NCBI RefSeq assembly: GCF_002078875.1
Contig: NC_034410.1
Location: 43,630,202-43,694,201, forward strand
Source of the DNA: Numida meleagris
Taxonomy: Eukaryota; Chordata; Aves; Galliformes; Numididae
Direction: 5' to 3'
Length of the DNA stretch: 64,000 bases
In this document: in pieces, positions 58,501 through 61,367 of the stretch
Layout of the letters: the number at the start of each line of letters is the position of its first letter
How positions within the stretch are numbered: position 1 is the stretch's first letter
Translations under genes and position numbers: made by a program
The notes under the pieces: model-generated
The model's input: only the letters and a program-made list of their open reading frames with translations
What the model was told of the DNA's origin: nothing
Databases searched by the model: none

Positions 58501-61367
58501 AAAAAATTTATGTTATTTAAATCTCTATAAACTTCAACCGGTGTAAGACCTACCTGTGCTAGATTTCAATATCAGTTGGTTATCTGAGTGTTTTCCAAAG
58601 TTAAGATTACATGCTCAAACAACTCAACAGTATTAGTACATAGCTATGATTTATATAAGATCTTGACTAATAACTGCAATAAATAGAAGTTCAACCTCTT
58701 GCTCCTTTGGTGCTCAATTACAAAGCAGCAAAAAGATTAGAGGAACATCTTCATGTATTTTACTTTAGAAAGCTGCAGATCAGTTCACTTCATATGCAAC
58801 ATACAATAATTACACCTCAAACATTCAGTAAAGGGTGTACAATTCTCAAAAAAGTAGAGGGGAAAATCCAGTAACAACTTCAGACAAAAAGTACACTTAT
58901 GTGAAGTGACATGTATGAAAGAAGATGGAATTTGCTACACAGATAGCAATAATTTCCATTAAAAAAAGCACCAAGAAACAGGGCAGCTGGATCAGTGATG
59001 TAGAAGACCAAGCATCTCATACTCCTGCAGTCCTTCTCCCTGCTGCCTTCATTCAAACCTCGCCAGTATGCTGACCTGGAGCAAGCTCTGCCTCTAGTGT
59101 GACTGTAACCTCAGTAGTCACCCAAGTGAGAGGTGTGATCTTCCAGTAAGCCTGTTCCTTCACAGGAAAAAAAAAAATGTTGGAAACAATGGCTTTTTTT
59201 CCCCCTGTAGCGATAAGCAGGACTAACGCAATGGAAACAGCGTTCCAAAAAGTGGAAGGAAAATACAGCGCTCACCCAGATCGGAAGATTTGGGGCTCAC
59301 AGGAAAAGGCTCCCACCAAGGAGGGATCTCCAGGCAGAGATCCTTCCTCAGGGGCAGTCAGCCCTTAAATGAGGCCTAAGAGGGGTGGAGCCAGGCTCCA
59401 CCCCTTCTGGTTGCACAGGTGAATTGCCTTCACCTGTGCTCCCAGGGCTGACTGGGTCTTTCCTCCAGGTGCTCAATCAGTGGTTCAGGCCATGACTCAG
59501 CAGTTCCCATACACCCCCTTATATGATCCTTGCATACATTTATACTGCAGATTTGCACATATTCAAGAACAAGATGCTGAGGAGATTTTTGCCTCAGCAG
59601 AACTCTGTACACACACAACTTGGTCATCTCTTTAAATGGATGGCCTGATGCTGAAGCATGGTCTTGTAAGGAACCTGGTCTTCCCTGATAAAAAAACTAA
59701 TAGAAAGAGCATTTAACAAATCATTCTTCTTTACGGAATCCTCGTAATTGCTGCTGTCATGACCTTAAAAACATAGCTTGGTACTAACATATGCCACCTA
59801 CAAGAGGGCACGGCAGAGTAGTTCCTGAGGACAAATAGGCTTTGACAGCTACATTCTTGATTTTACATGAAAAGTGAAAAATAAATTTAAAAAAAATTAA
59901 GGAGTGAGAGCTTGGCAAAAATGGCAATATCATTGTAATGCTAATGAGCGCCAACCCAGGACTGTCAGATGATTCAGTTTTGAAGTACTACATAAATATG
60001 GTAACTCACAGGCTTCTATTATGTATATTTTGTTAAATAAGATGTACTTAAAAGTCAGTGCATTTTCCCTGTGTTTGAGCAGTTTATTCCCCATGCAAGT
60101 GTTTGCCAAAAAGGCATGCTGAGGTCAATATTTAATAAATACATATATATTTTGTAACAATATTTTTTTCTACAGTTTATTTCTTCAGGCATGCTTAGAT
60201 GTTTTTAATTTTCTCTCATGCATTACCTCACTGCTAGATGTGTTTAAGTGCATACTACCGCAGCAGCAACTTTACCATTTTCTATTTGAGAAGCCAACAC
60301 AAACTCAGTGAGCCTGAACGCTACTCAGGAAATCAGCATCCAGTTATCACACTCTGTTTAAACAAAGTCAAATTACTGTTCAGTCCTGAAATGTTACCAG
60401 TATTGGTGGCTACAGCTTTTATTTTGTAAACAGGAGATATGGTTAAACTCACAGCTTTGGTGAATATTGTCTATCTCACAAATCTTTTTGTTCCAAACCT
60501 TTTGTTTGCATGTCACAGCTCTTTGCTTGTCATACTATCAATCTTACACTAACTTATGAATTCTTCAGGCAAAGACTAGCTGCAACAATTGTACAGAAAG
60601 TAACATGATGATTTCAAATACGTCTTCTAAGCAAGCACGTTATAAACCACATAAATACTTCTGAAGTAAAATTCATCACAAAAAATTTTGGAAGAATTCC
60701 TTGATTCCTTGAAAAAAATAAAATTTTCAAATAAGAGTCACGATCTCTAGCATAGGAAACACATGTTCAGGAAAATGATGAATCGCAAGGACTTTCCATA
60801 CACTTGTTTTCAACACAGGTAGCTAATATTAAGTTTTAATTACAGGTCACCTCAAGAAATGTAGAACAAGATGAACAAGGGCAGTTCCCACTTTATAAGA
60901 TACTGCCAAAGAGGAATAAAAATATGAATCAAAATGCTACAAGCCAACTAACTAACACATCTCTCTGATCCATCTTTTAGCCCTTTTAGGCAGGTTATAT
61001 TGGTCTGTTTTTACACTAAGTAATGGTAAACTGTATTCAAACTGGTGCAAAATATGTGCTCTTATCAGTTATCTGCAATACATTTCAGTATAACATAAAA
61101 TACACATACACAGAAAGCAGGCTCAAAAACATTTTCATTTCAATTCAAATTACGTTTCAAGATAAAACCTTAAAGACTCCCATATCGTGAAAGGAAATTT
61201 CTTACCGAAACAGCAGTTATTTTCAAAGAATCTATGGTAGAATGTGTGAAAAGATACCATAAGACAGGTCCAATTTCTCCTGTAATAAATCCTTGTGCAT
61301 AGCAGGAGAGAGTAGTGCAAACATTTTCAATGATCTTTGCTGCCAAATGGTTTACTATCCGGTCTTC
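4482..61367 (-). CDS. ULK4: ULK4, C-terminal HEAT/ARM-repeat part, 12 exons (partial gene)
   Basis: Twelve exons joined in order on the minus strand (61206-61367, 55977-56159, 48633-48760, 44187-44320, 41331-41452, 40990-41046, 37008-37059, 36820-36914, 26680-26731, 26436-26580, 20665-20757, 4482-4530) give an uninterrupted 424-codon frame. Peptides such as [37 protein letters not shown] and [17 protein letters not shown] identify ULK4. ULK4 is a pseudokinase related to ULK/STK36 kinases, with an N-terminal kinase fold and a long helical HEAT/armadillo C-terminus, and it is linked to cilia and brain development in vertebrates. From memory of the human protein (about 1275 residues) this part covers roughly residues 615-1040. 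Every junction has GT-AG and matching phase, so the identification is strong. The kinase exons (right) and the last about 230 residues (left) lie outside the window or were not found. Confidence 0.97.
5177..5600 (-). mobile_element. Mariner-type DNA transposon remnant, internally deleted
   Basis: Read on the minus strand, this contains the start of a mariner transposase. A segment beginning [10 protein letters not shown] (near 5542) is followed, after a frame change, by [13 protein letters not shown] and [10 protein letters not shown], the helix-turn-helix region of mariner transposases. It then jumps to a region like the end of the element, with no catalytic DDD core. The left end begins GGTCACTCTGAAAGTAACAC next to a TA, as expected for a mariner terminal repeat. 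No matching terminal repeat is seen on the right, so that end is truncated. It resembles the mariner family common in galliform genomes. It is not functional. Confidence 0.72.
6245..6270 (+). repeat. A12-G11 homopurine run
   Basis: Twelve A residues are followed directly by eleven G residues and three A. The G run is unusually long for this AT-rich region. Confidence 0.95.
8950..9012 (+). repeat. Short GA-rich minisatellite
   Basis: Three imperfect tandem copies of a unit close to AGGAATGAGGATGAGAAAA lie here. The middle copy is altered. The unit accounts for the beginning of a chance ORF here, which is not a gene. Confidence 0.85.
9850..10060 (+). mobile_element. Possible solo LTR remnant
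   Basis: The motif AATAAAGGAATGCCGCCTTC followed by a C/A-rich stretch looks like the polyadenylation signal and R/U5 region of an avian retroviral LTR, and the sequence before it is U3-like. I could not place the ends or a target duplication, and no second copy is in the window. The limits are rough. Confidence 0.35.
14153..14433 (+). mobile_element. 5' LTR, family B
   Basis: It begins TGTGTGGGAACTGCTGAGTC and ends CTGACTGTTACA. It is clearly homologous to the solo LTRs at 21351, 55570 and 59206 (reverse orientation there). It has a TATA-like TTTAA at 14279-14283 and a splice-donor-like CAGGTGAGT with GT at 14369. It is about 30-60 nt shorter than the solo copies because of internal deletions. 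Confidence 0.88.
14436..14451 (+). promoter_or_regulatory. Primer-binding site, tRNA-Arg-like
   Basis: TGGTGAGCCAGGCAGA starts two bases after the LTR end. It matches 13 of 16 bases of the complement of the CCA-bearing 3' end of tRNA-Arg(ACG), the tRNA encoded at 27089-27161 in this window; one mismatch is a wobble pair. The position is right for a retroviral primer site. The tRNA assignment is inference. Confidence 0.6.
14466..15746 (+). pseudogene. Retroviral gag remnant
   Basis: An ATG at 14466 opens a 30-codon stretch ending in TGA at 14556-14558. The same register resumes at 14712-14909 with a leucine-rich, coiled-coil-like segment ([20 protein letters not shown]). After frame changes and stops the register is open again from before 15189 to 15746, a 185-codon stretch with capsid-like helical composition ([20 protein letters not shown]). 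No zinc knuckle is seen. The gag assignment rests on position after the primer site and general character, not on a recognised family match. Confidence 0.6.
15960..16387 (+). pseudogene. Retroviral pol (reverse transcriptase) fragment
   Basis: YIDD, the RT active-site motif, is encoded at 15981-15992 and followed by a segment ending [14 protein letters not shown]. The frame then shifts near 16100-16115, after which [19 protein letters not shown] and [20 protein letters not shown] follow, the usual RT palm-end and thumb/connection region of retroviruses. The N-terminal RT half is missing, apparently deleted between about 15750 and 15960, and the coding trace stops at 16387 before any RNase H motif. 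It is inactive. Confidence 0.85.
20665..20757 (-). CDS. ULK4: ULK4 coding exon k, 30 codons plus split ends
   Basis: This is a 93-nt exon, phase 2 in and phase 2 out. The acceptor is CCTTCAG before GTATGAA. It encodes [19 protein letters not shown] and then [11 protein letters not shown] plus two bases of the next codon. Two donors overlap: GTGAGG after TTCC, and GTGTGG five bases further on. Only the second (exon end 20665) keeps frame with the next exon, so I chose it although it looks weaker. A sense-oriented solo LTR sits about 0.6 kb upstream. Confidence 0.95.
20758..26435. other. ULK4 intron between exons j and k
   Basis: Apart from the solo LTR at 21351-21692 I see no gene or named repeat. 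The stretch 21.8-26.4 kb is AT-rich with short chance ORFs. A slightly GC-richer block near 22.2-22.5 kb has no recognisable content. Confidence 0.75.
21346..21697 (-). mobile_element. Solo LTR, family B (21351-21692) with target duplication
   Basis: On the minus strand it starts TGTAGCAGAAATGCTAAGTC and ends GCGTTACA. It is flanked by an exact 5-bp direct repeat CTTGG (21346-21350 and 21693-21697). It is homologous to the 5' LTR at 14153 but is the most diverged of the four copies. The TATA-like element is at 21543-21547. A strong donor-like CAAAG/GTAAGC has its last exon base at 21480. It is in ULK4 sense orientation and ends about 0.6 kb upstream of exon k. Confidence 0.88.
26436..26580 (-). 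CDS. ULK4: ULK4 coding exon j, 47 codons plus split ends
   Basis: This is a 145-nt exon, phase 1 in and phase 2 out. The acceptor is ATTTTCAAG before TGGAATGG; the donor is CTGCCTCA then GTAAGTATA, a near-consensus site. It encodes [19 protein letters not shown], then a charged variable stretch ([13 protein letters not shown]), then [11 protein letters not shown]. The charged linker is diverged from mammals, while the flanking helices are conserved. Confidence 0.97.
26680..26731 (-). CDS. ULK4: ULK4 coding exon i, 17 codons plus 1 nt
   Basis: This is a 52-nt exon encoding [17 protein letters not shown] plus one base of a split valine codon. The acceptor is CTTTTAG; the donor is AGAATG then [18 protein letters not shown] is conserved in ULK4. 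The intron to the next exon is only 99 nt. An antisense tRNA gene begins about 360 bp upstream of this exon's acceptor in the same intron. Confidence 0.95.
27089..27161 (+). tRNA. tRNA-Arg (anticodon ACG)
   Basis: This is a 73-nt cloverleaf. The acceptor stem GGGCCAG pairs with CTGGCTC, with G as discriminator (27161). The anticodon stem TCTGA/TCAGA encloses loop CTACGGA with ACG at 27122-27124. The T arm is CTAGG-TTCGACT-CCTGG with one U-G wobble. Box A is TGGCGCAATGG (27096-27106) and box B GGTTCGACTCC (27140-27150). A T4 run at 27170-27173 would end RNA polymerase III transcription. There is no intron and no encoded CCA. It reads CGN arginine codons after A34-to-inosine editing. It is nearly identical to the common vertebrate tRNA-Arg(ACG) as I remember it, with T rather than C at 27138. 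It could be a functional gene or a young tRNA-derived retroposon. Confidence 0.95.
27170..27173 (+). terminator. RNA polymerase III terminator of the tRNA
   Basis: Four T residues lie eight bases after the discriminator of the tRNA-Arg gene, a normal place for a Pol III terminator. The CR1-like tail starts immediately after. Confidence 0.7.
27174..27313 (+). mobile_element. CR1 3' tail abutting the tRNA gene
   Basis: About 140 bp matches the 3' end of CR1 LINEs: GGGCTCTGAGCAACCTGAT, then a GGTGTCCCTG-type segment, a GTTGGACTACATGACCC segment, and the terminal ATTCTATGATTCTA. It begins with the sequence right after the tRNA terminator, with no spacer that I can see. It is either a 5'-truncated CR1 insertion or the tail of a tRNA-CR1 SINE. 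Confidence 0.85.
28967..29520 (-). mobile_element. Solo LTR, family A, copy 2 (28972-29515)
   Basis: On the minus strand it starts TGTCATGGTTTTATG and ends CTGTTGACA, so its ends form the short inverted repeat TGTCA/TGACA. It is homologous to 806-1367. The flanks ACAGC (28967-28971) and ACACC (29516-29520) agree at four of five bases, consistent with a decayed 5-bp target duplication. It is in ULK4 sense orientation. No internal retroviral sequence adjoins it. Confidence 0.8.
29592..30115 (-). mobile_element. CR1 LINE fragment, minus orientation
   Basis: The plus strand reads as the complement of a CR1 3' half: GGTTGGAAGGGACCTCTGGA near the left end, then a segment of the type CCTCATAAGGGAGATAG, and CCAGAACTGGACACAGTACT on the right. 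Two plus-strand ORFs (29544-29858 and 29618-29872) are readings of the antisense strand of this repeat, not genes. It is 5' truncated with moderate divergence. Confidence 0.9.
30478..30500 (+). repeat. (TTG)n microsatellite
   Basis: Seven to eight TTG trinucleotides are followed by a short T run. Confidence 0.95.
30840..31800 (-). mobile_element. Ancient L3/CR1-like LINE relic
   Basis: The plus strand carries a recognisable but highly decayed series in the order expected for an old amniote CR1/L3 element in reverse: CATTTATCAGTATTGAATTG, the segment with GACCACAATTGCATTCAACA, and AACTTTTTGGAAATCCAAGT near 31770-31800. Many indels leave no reading frame. The match is from memory of such elements in sauropsid genomes, and the limits are approximate. 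Confidence 0.55.
36649..36708. repeat. Duplicated pyrimidine block with AAT-rich spacer
   Basis: TTTTTTCCTCTTAGAA occurs twice, separated by an ATAATAATAATAATTAATAA-type spacer. It is a local duplication in the intron near exon h. Confidence 0.8.
36820..36914 (-). CDS. ULK4: ULK4 coding exon h, 31 codons
   Basis: This is a 95-nt exon, phase 1 in and phase 0 out, encoding [18 protein letters not shown] and ending LLRTHHLT. The acceptor is ACCAATAG; the donor follows TTGACT as GTAAGT. The second half ([12 protein letters not shown]) is diverged from the mammalian sequence as I recall it, while the first half is conserved. The following intron is about 10 kb and holds the tRNA-Arg gene and several retroelements. 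Confidence 0.93.
37008..37059 (-). CDS. ULK4: ULK4 coding exon g, 17 codons plus 1 nt
   Basis: This is a 52-nt exon encoding [17 protein letters not shown] plus the first base of a glycine codon. The acceptor is TTCTGTAG; the donor is GCAATAG then GTAAG. The SGETNxDGAIG motif is characteristic of ULK4. The intron to the next exon is 93 nt, close to the lower limit for vertebrate introns, so the two exons are probably recognised across the intron. Confidence 0.95.
39554..39575 (+). repeat. T22 run
   Basis: Twenty-two consecutive T residues. On the ULK4 strand this is poly-A. No retrocopy was recognised beside it. Confidence 0.95.
40045..40835 (-). mobile_element. CR1 LINE fragment, about 0.8 kb, minus orientation
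   Basis: The plus strand is the complement of a CR1 3' portion: AAGGGACCTGCAAAGATCAT and GTCCAACTGCCTGACCA at left, CTCTCAGCCTTCTCCAGACT in the middle, and TCTCGTCTCCCAGTCTAAAC at right, where the reverse transcriptase C-terminal coding region should be. It is more diverged than the copy at 50.2-51.4 kb. Several 60-84 codon ORFs here are antisense or shifted readings of it. It ends about 150 bp from exon f. Confidence 0.88.
40990..41046 (-). CDS. ULK4: ULK4 coding exon f, 19 codons
   Basis: This is a small 57-nt exon, phase 0/0, encoding [19 protein letters not shown]. The acceptor is CAAATAG and the donor GTGAGT. It fits between the VTSQ end of the exon before and the IRSIDSGE exon after, exactly as in the known protein. 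Because it is 19 codons in phase, skipping it would leave the frame intact. Confidence 0.95.
41331..41452 (-). CDS. ULK4: ULK4 coding exon e, 40 codons plus 2 nt
   Basis: This is a 122-nt exon, phase 1 in and phase 0 out. The acceptor is TTCTGTAG before GTGACATTC; the donor is ATCCCAG then GTAGTTTC. It encodes [19 protein letters not shown] and then [20 protein letters not shown], nearly identical to the human segment as I recall it. This is helical repeat with no predicted catalysis. It is separated from the next exon by an intron of only 284 nt. Confidence 0.97.
42635..42682 (+). repeat. 21-bp tandem duplication
   Basis: Two tandem copies of a 21-bp unit starting AGCAATTTACATTTATCTTC differ at one base and are followed by a partial third copy (AGCAAT). 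Confidence 0.9.
43719..43787 (+). repeat. Pyrimidine-rich (TTCC)n-like tract
   Basis: About 70 bases are nearly all C and T, with TTCC and CTTT units. On the ULK4 strand it is a purine tract in the intron after exon d. Confidence 0.9.
44187..44320 (-). CDS. ULK4: ULK4 coding exon d, 44 codons
   Basis: This is a 134-nt exon. It supplies the last base of the split arginine codon and ends with one base of a glycine codon (phase 2 in, phase 1 out). The acceptor is AAACGTAG; the donor is ATTCTAG then GTAAGC. It encodes [19 protein letters not shown] followed by [18 protein letters not shown], one of the most recognisable stretches of ULK4. Open reading continues a little beyond both splice sites, so the splice sites, not the stops, set the ends. 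Confidence 0.97.
46402..46712 (-). mobile_element. CR1 3' fragment, minus orientation
   Basis: The plus strand begins TAGAATCATTGAATGGTTTG then GGTTGGAAGGGACCTTTAAG, the complement of the CR1 3' end, and continues through CACCAGCCTCACAGTAAAGA to CCTCCCCTTGTCCTGTTGC. About 310 bp, 5' truncated. The plus-strand ORF 46497-46814 is an antisense reading of it. Confidence 0.92.
47271..47314 (+). repeat. Poly-A / GAAA-rich microsatellite
   Basis: Sixteen A residues are followed by GAAA and GGAA units over about 44 bases. Confidence 0.95.
48498..48560 (+). mobile_element. Short CR1 3' tail
   Basis: About 60 bp of CR1 3' end: GGTTGGACTTGATGATCTTG, then AGGTCTTTTCC, and the terminal ATTCTATGATTCTAT. 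It lies just past the donor of ULK4 exon c (exon end 48633), about 70 bp into the intron. Confidence 0.85.
48633..48760 (-). CDS. ULK4: ULK4 coding exon c, 42 codons plus 2 nt
   Basis: This is a 128-nt exon, phase 0 at its start and phase 2 at its end. The acceptor is CCCACCAAG before GAATTTGTG; the donor is AAGCAAG then GTAAGG. The peptide starts [20 protein letters not shown] and ends in LLLSCQA plus a split arginine codon. It matches the ULK4 segment following the QEK end of the previous exon, so no exon is missing between them. It encodes an ARM-type helix pair. Confidence 0.95.
50244..51368 (+). mobile_element. CR1 LINE, 1.1 kb, 5' truncated, long ORF preserved
   Basis: This is a CR1 retrotransposon in plus orientation. 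The reverse-transcriptase frame is open from the 5' junction (about 50244) to 51248. Key parts: [20 protein letters not shown] (RT motif region), FADD catalytic motif at 50481-50492, then the RT thumb and C-terminal tail ([19 protein letters not shown]). The expected endonuclease and N-terminal RT are lost by 5' truncation. Near 51160-51170 a one-base loss shifts the last 25 or so codons out of frame. The 3' end shows the ATTCTATG repeats. It is the youngest-looking element of the window, on the strand opposite ULK4. Confidence 0.95.
50289..51248 (+). pseudogene. CR1 reverse transcriptase C-terminal fragment, 319 codons
   Basis: The longest ORF of the window encodes the back half of the CR1 RT: the [10 protein letters not shown] block, FADDTK (residues 65-70), and the conserved C-terminal region with [20 protein letters not shown]. 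Palm motifs upstream and the endonuclease are missing, so it cannot support retrotransposition alone. The terminal part is frameshifted. Other ORFs in the same interval (50154-50621 minus, 50201-50497 minus, 50356-50589 plus, 50826-51158 minus) are shadows. Confidence 0.93.
51949..51968 (+). repeat. A20 run
   Basis: Twenty consecutive A residues with no recognisable retrocopy upstream. Confidence 0.95.
54351..55026 (+). mobile_element. CR1 LINE fragment, about 0.68 kb, diverged
   Basis: Plus orientation. CATGAGGCCCCACCTGCAGC, CTGGAACACCTCTCCAATGA, AGGTATTCAAGGCCAGGTTA and the final GGTCCCTTCAAACCCAAACC follow the CR1 3' order. Internal indels break the frame, so the ORFs at 54351-54644 and 54436-54822 are partial readings. 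It lacks the terminal ATTCTATG repeats. Confidence 0.9.
55261..55275. repeat. (AT)n run
   Basis: A short alternating AT run of 15 bases. Confidence 0.9.
55570..55897 (-). mobile_element. Solo LTR, family B
   Basis: On the minus strand it begins TGTCTGGGAACTGCTGAGTC and ends GAATTGTTACG. It is homologous to 14153-14433. The flanks CACTA (55565-55569) and CACCA (55898-55902) match at four of five bases, a decayed target duplication. TATA-like TTTAA is at 55764-55768; a donor-like GGGTGAGC has its last exon base at 55675. It is in ULK4 sense orientation, directly after exon b. The 118-codon plus-strand ORF 55415-55771 reads the antisense strand of this LTR and is not a gene. Confidence 0.87.
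55977..56159 (-). CDS. ULK4: ULK4 coding exon b, 61 codons
   Basis: This is a 183-nt phase 0/0 exon. The acceptor is CTTTTGTAG before GCCTTATGC, and the donor is GAAAAG then GTTTGA, a weaker donor than its neighbours. It starts [21 protein letters not shown] and ends [12 protein letters not shown], continuing the previous exon without a gap relative to the known protein. The content is helical repeat with hydrophobic spacing and no catalytic residues. A solo LTR ends only about 80 bp downstream in the sense direction (55897). Confidence 0.96.
59381..59405. repeat. Perfect 25-nt palindrome in the LTR
   Basis: AGGGGTGGAGCC, one central base, then its exact reverse complement. It lies just upstream of the TATA-like box in the U3 region of the LTR. 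In the copy at 21351-21692 it is imperfect, and in the copy at 55570 one arm is lost. Confidence 0.92.
59413..59439. repeat. 11-bp inverted repeat in the LTR
   Basis: GCACAGGTGAA, a 5-nt spacer, then TTCACCTGTGC, a perfect inverted repeat. The CAGGTG cores are E-box-like. The pair is largely kept in the copies at 14153 and 55570. Confidence 0.9.
61206..61367 (-). CDS. ULK4: ULK4 coding exon a (first in window), 54 codons
   Basis: This is a 162-nt exon open in one frame, phase 0 at both ends. The acceptor reads CTATAG before GAAGACCGG and the donor reads TTTCG then GTAAG on the minus strand. It begins [17 protein letters not shown] and contains [15 protein letters not shown], which closely resembles ULK4 of other vertebrates. 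It encodes amphipathic helices of the HEAT/ARM region. The upstream ULK4 exon was not found between 61368 and 64000. Confidence 0.96.

Larger units (their letters stand above)
59201..59518 (-). mobile_element. Solo LTR, family B (59206-59513) with target duplication
   Basis: On the minus strand it starts TGTATGGGAACTGCTGAGTC and ends CTTATCGCTACA. The flanks are CCCCC on both sides (59201-59205 and 59514-59518), an exact 5-bp duplication. TATA-like TTTAA is at 59365-59369; a donor-like GGGTGAGC has its last exon base at 59276. It carries a 25-nt perfect palindrome and two further hairpins. Sense to ULK4. The ORF 59430-59627 (minus) overlaps it by chance. Confidence 0.88.
56160..61205. other. 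ULK4 5.0-kb intron between exons a and b
   Basis: The only recognised element is the solo LTR at 59206-59513. The sequence at 57.0-57.7 kb and 59.0-59.15 kb is somewhat GC-richer with no identifiable content. ORFs at 56391-56651 and 57869-58195 on the minus strand are unsupported. Confidence 0.75.
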
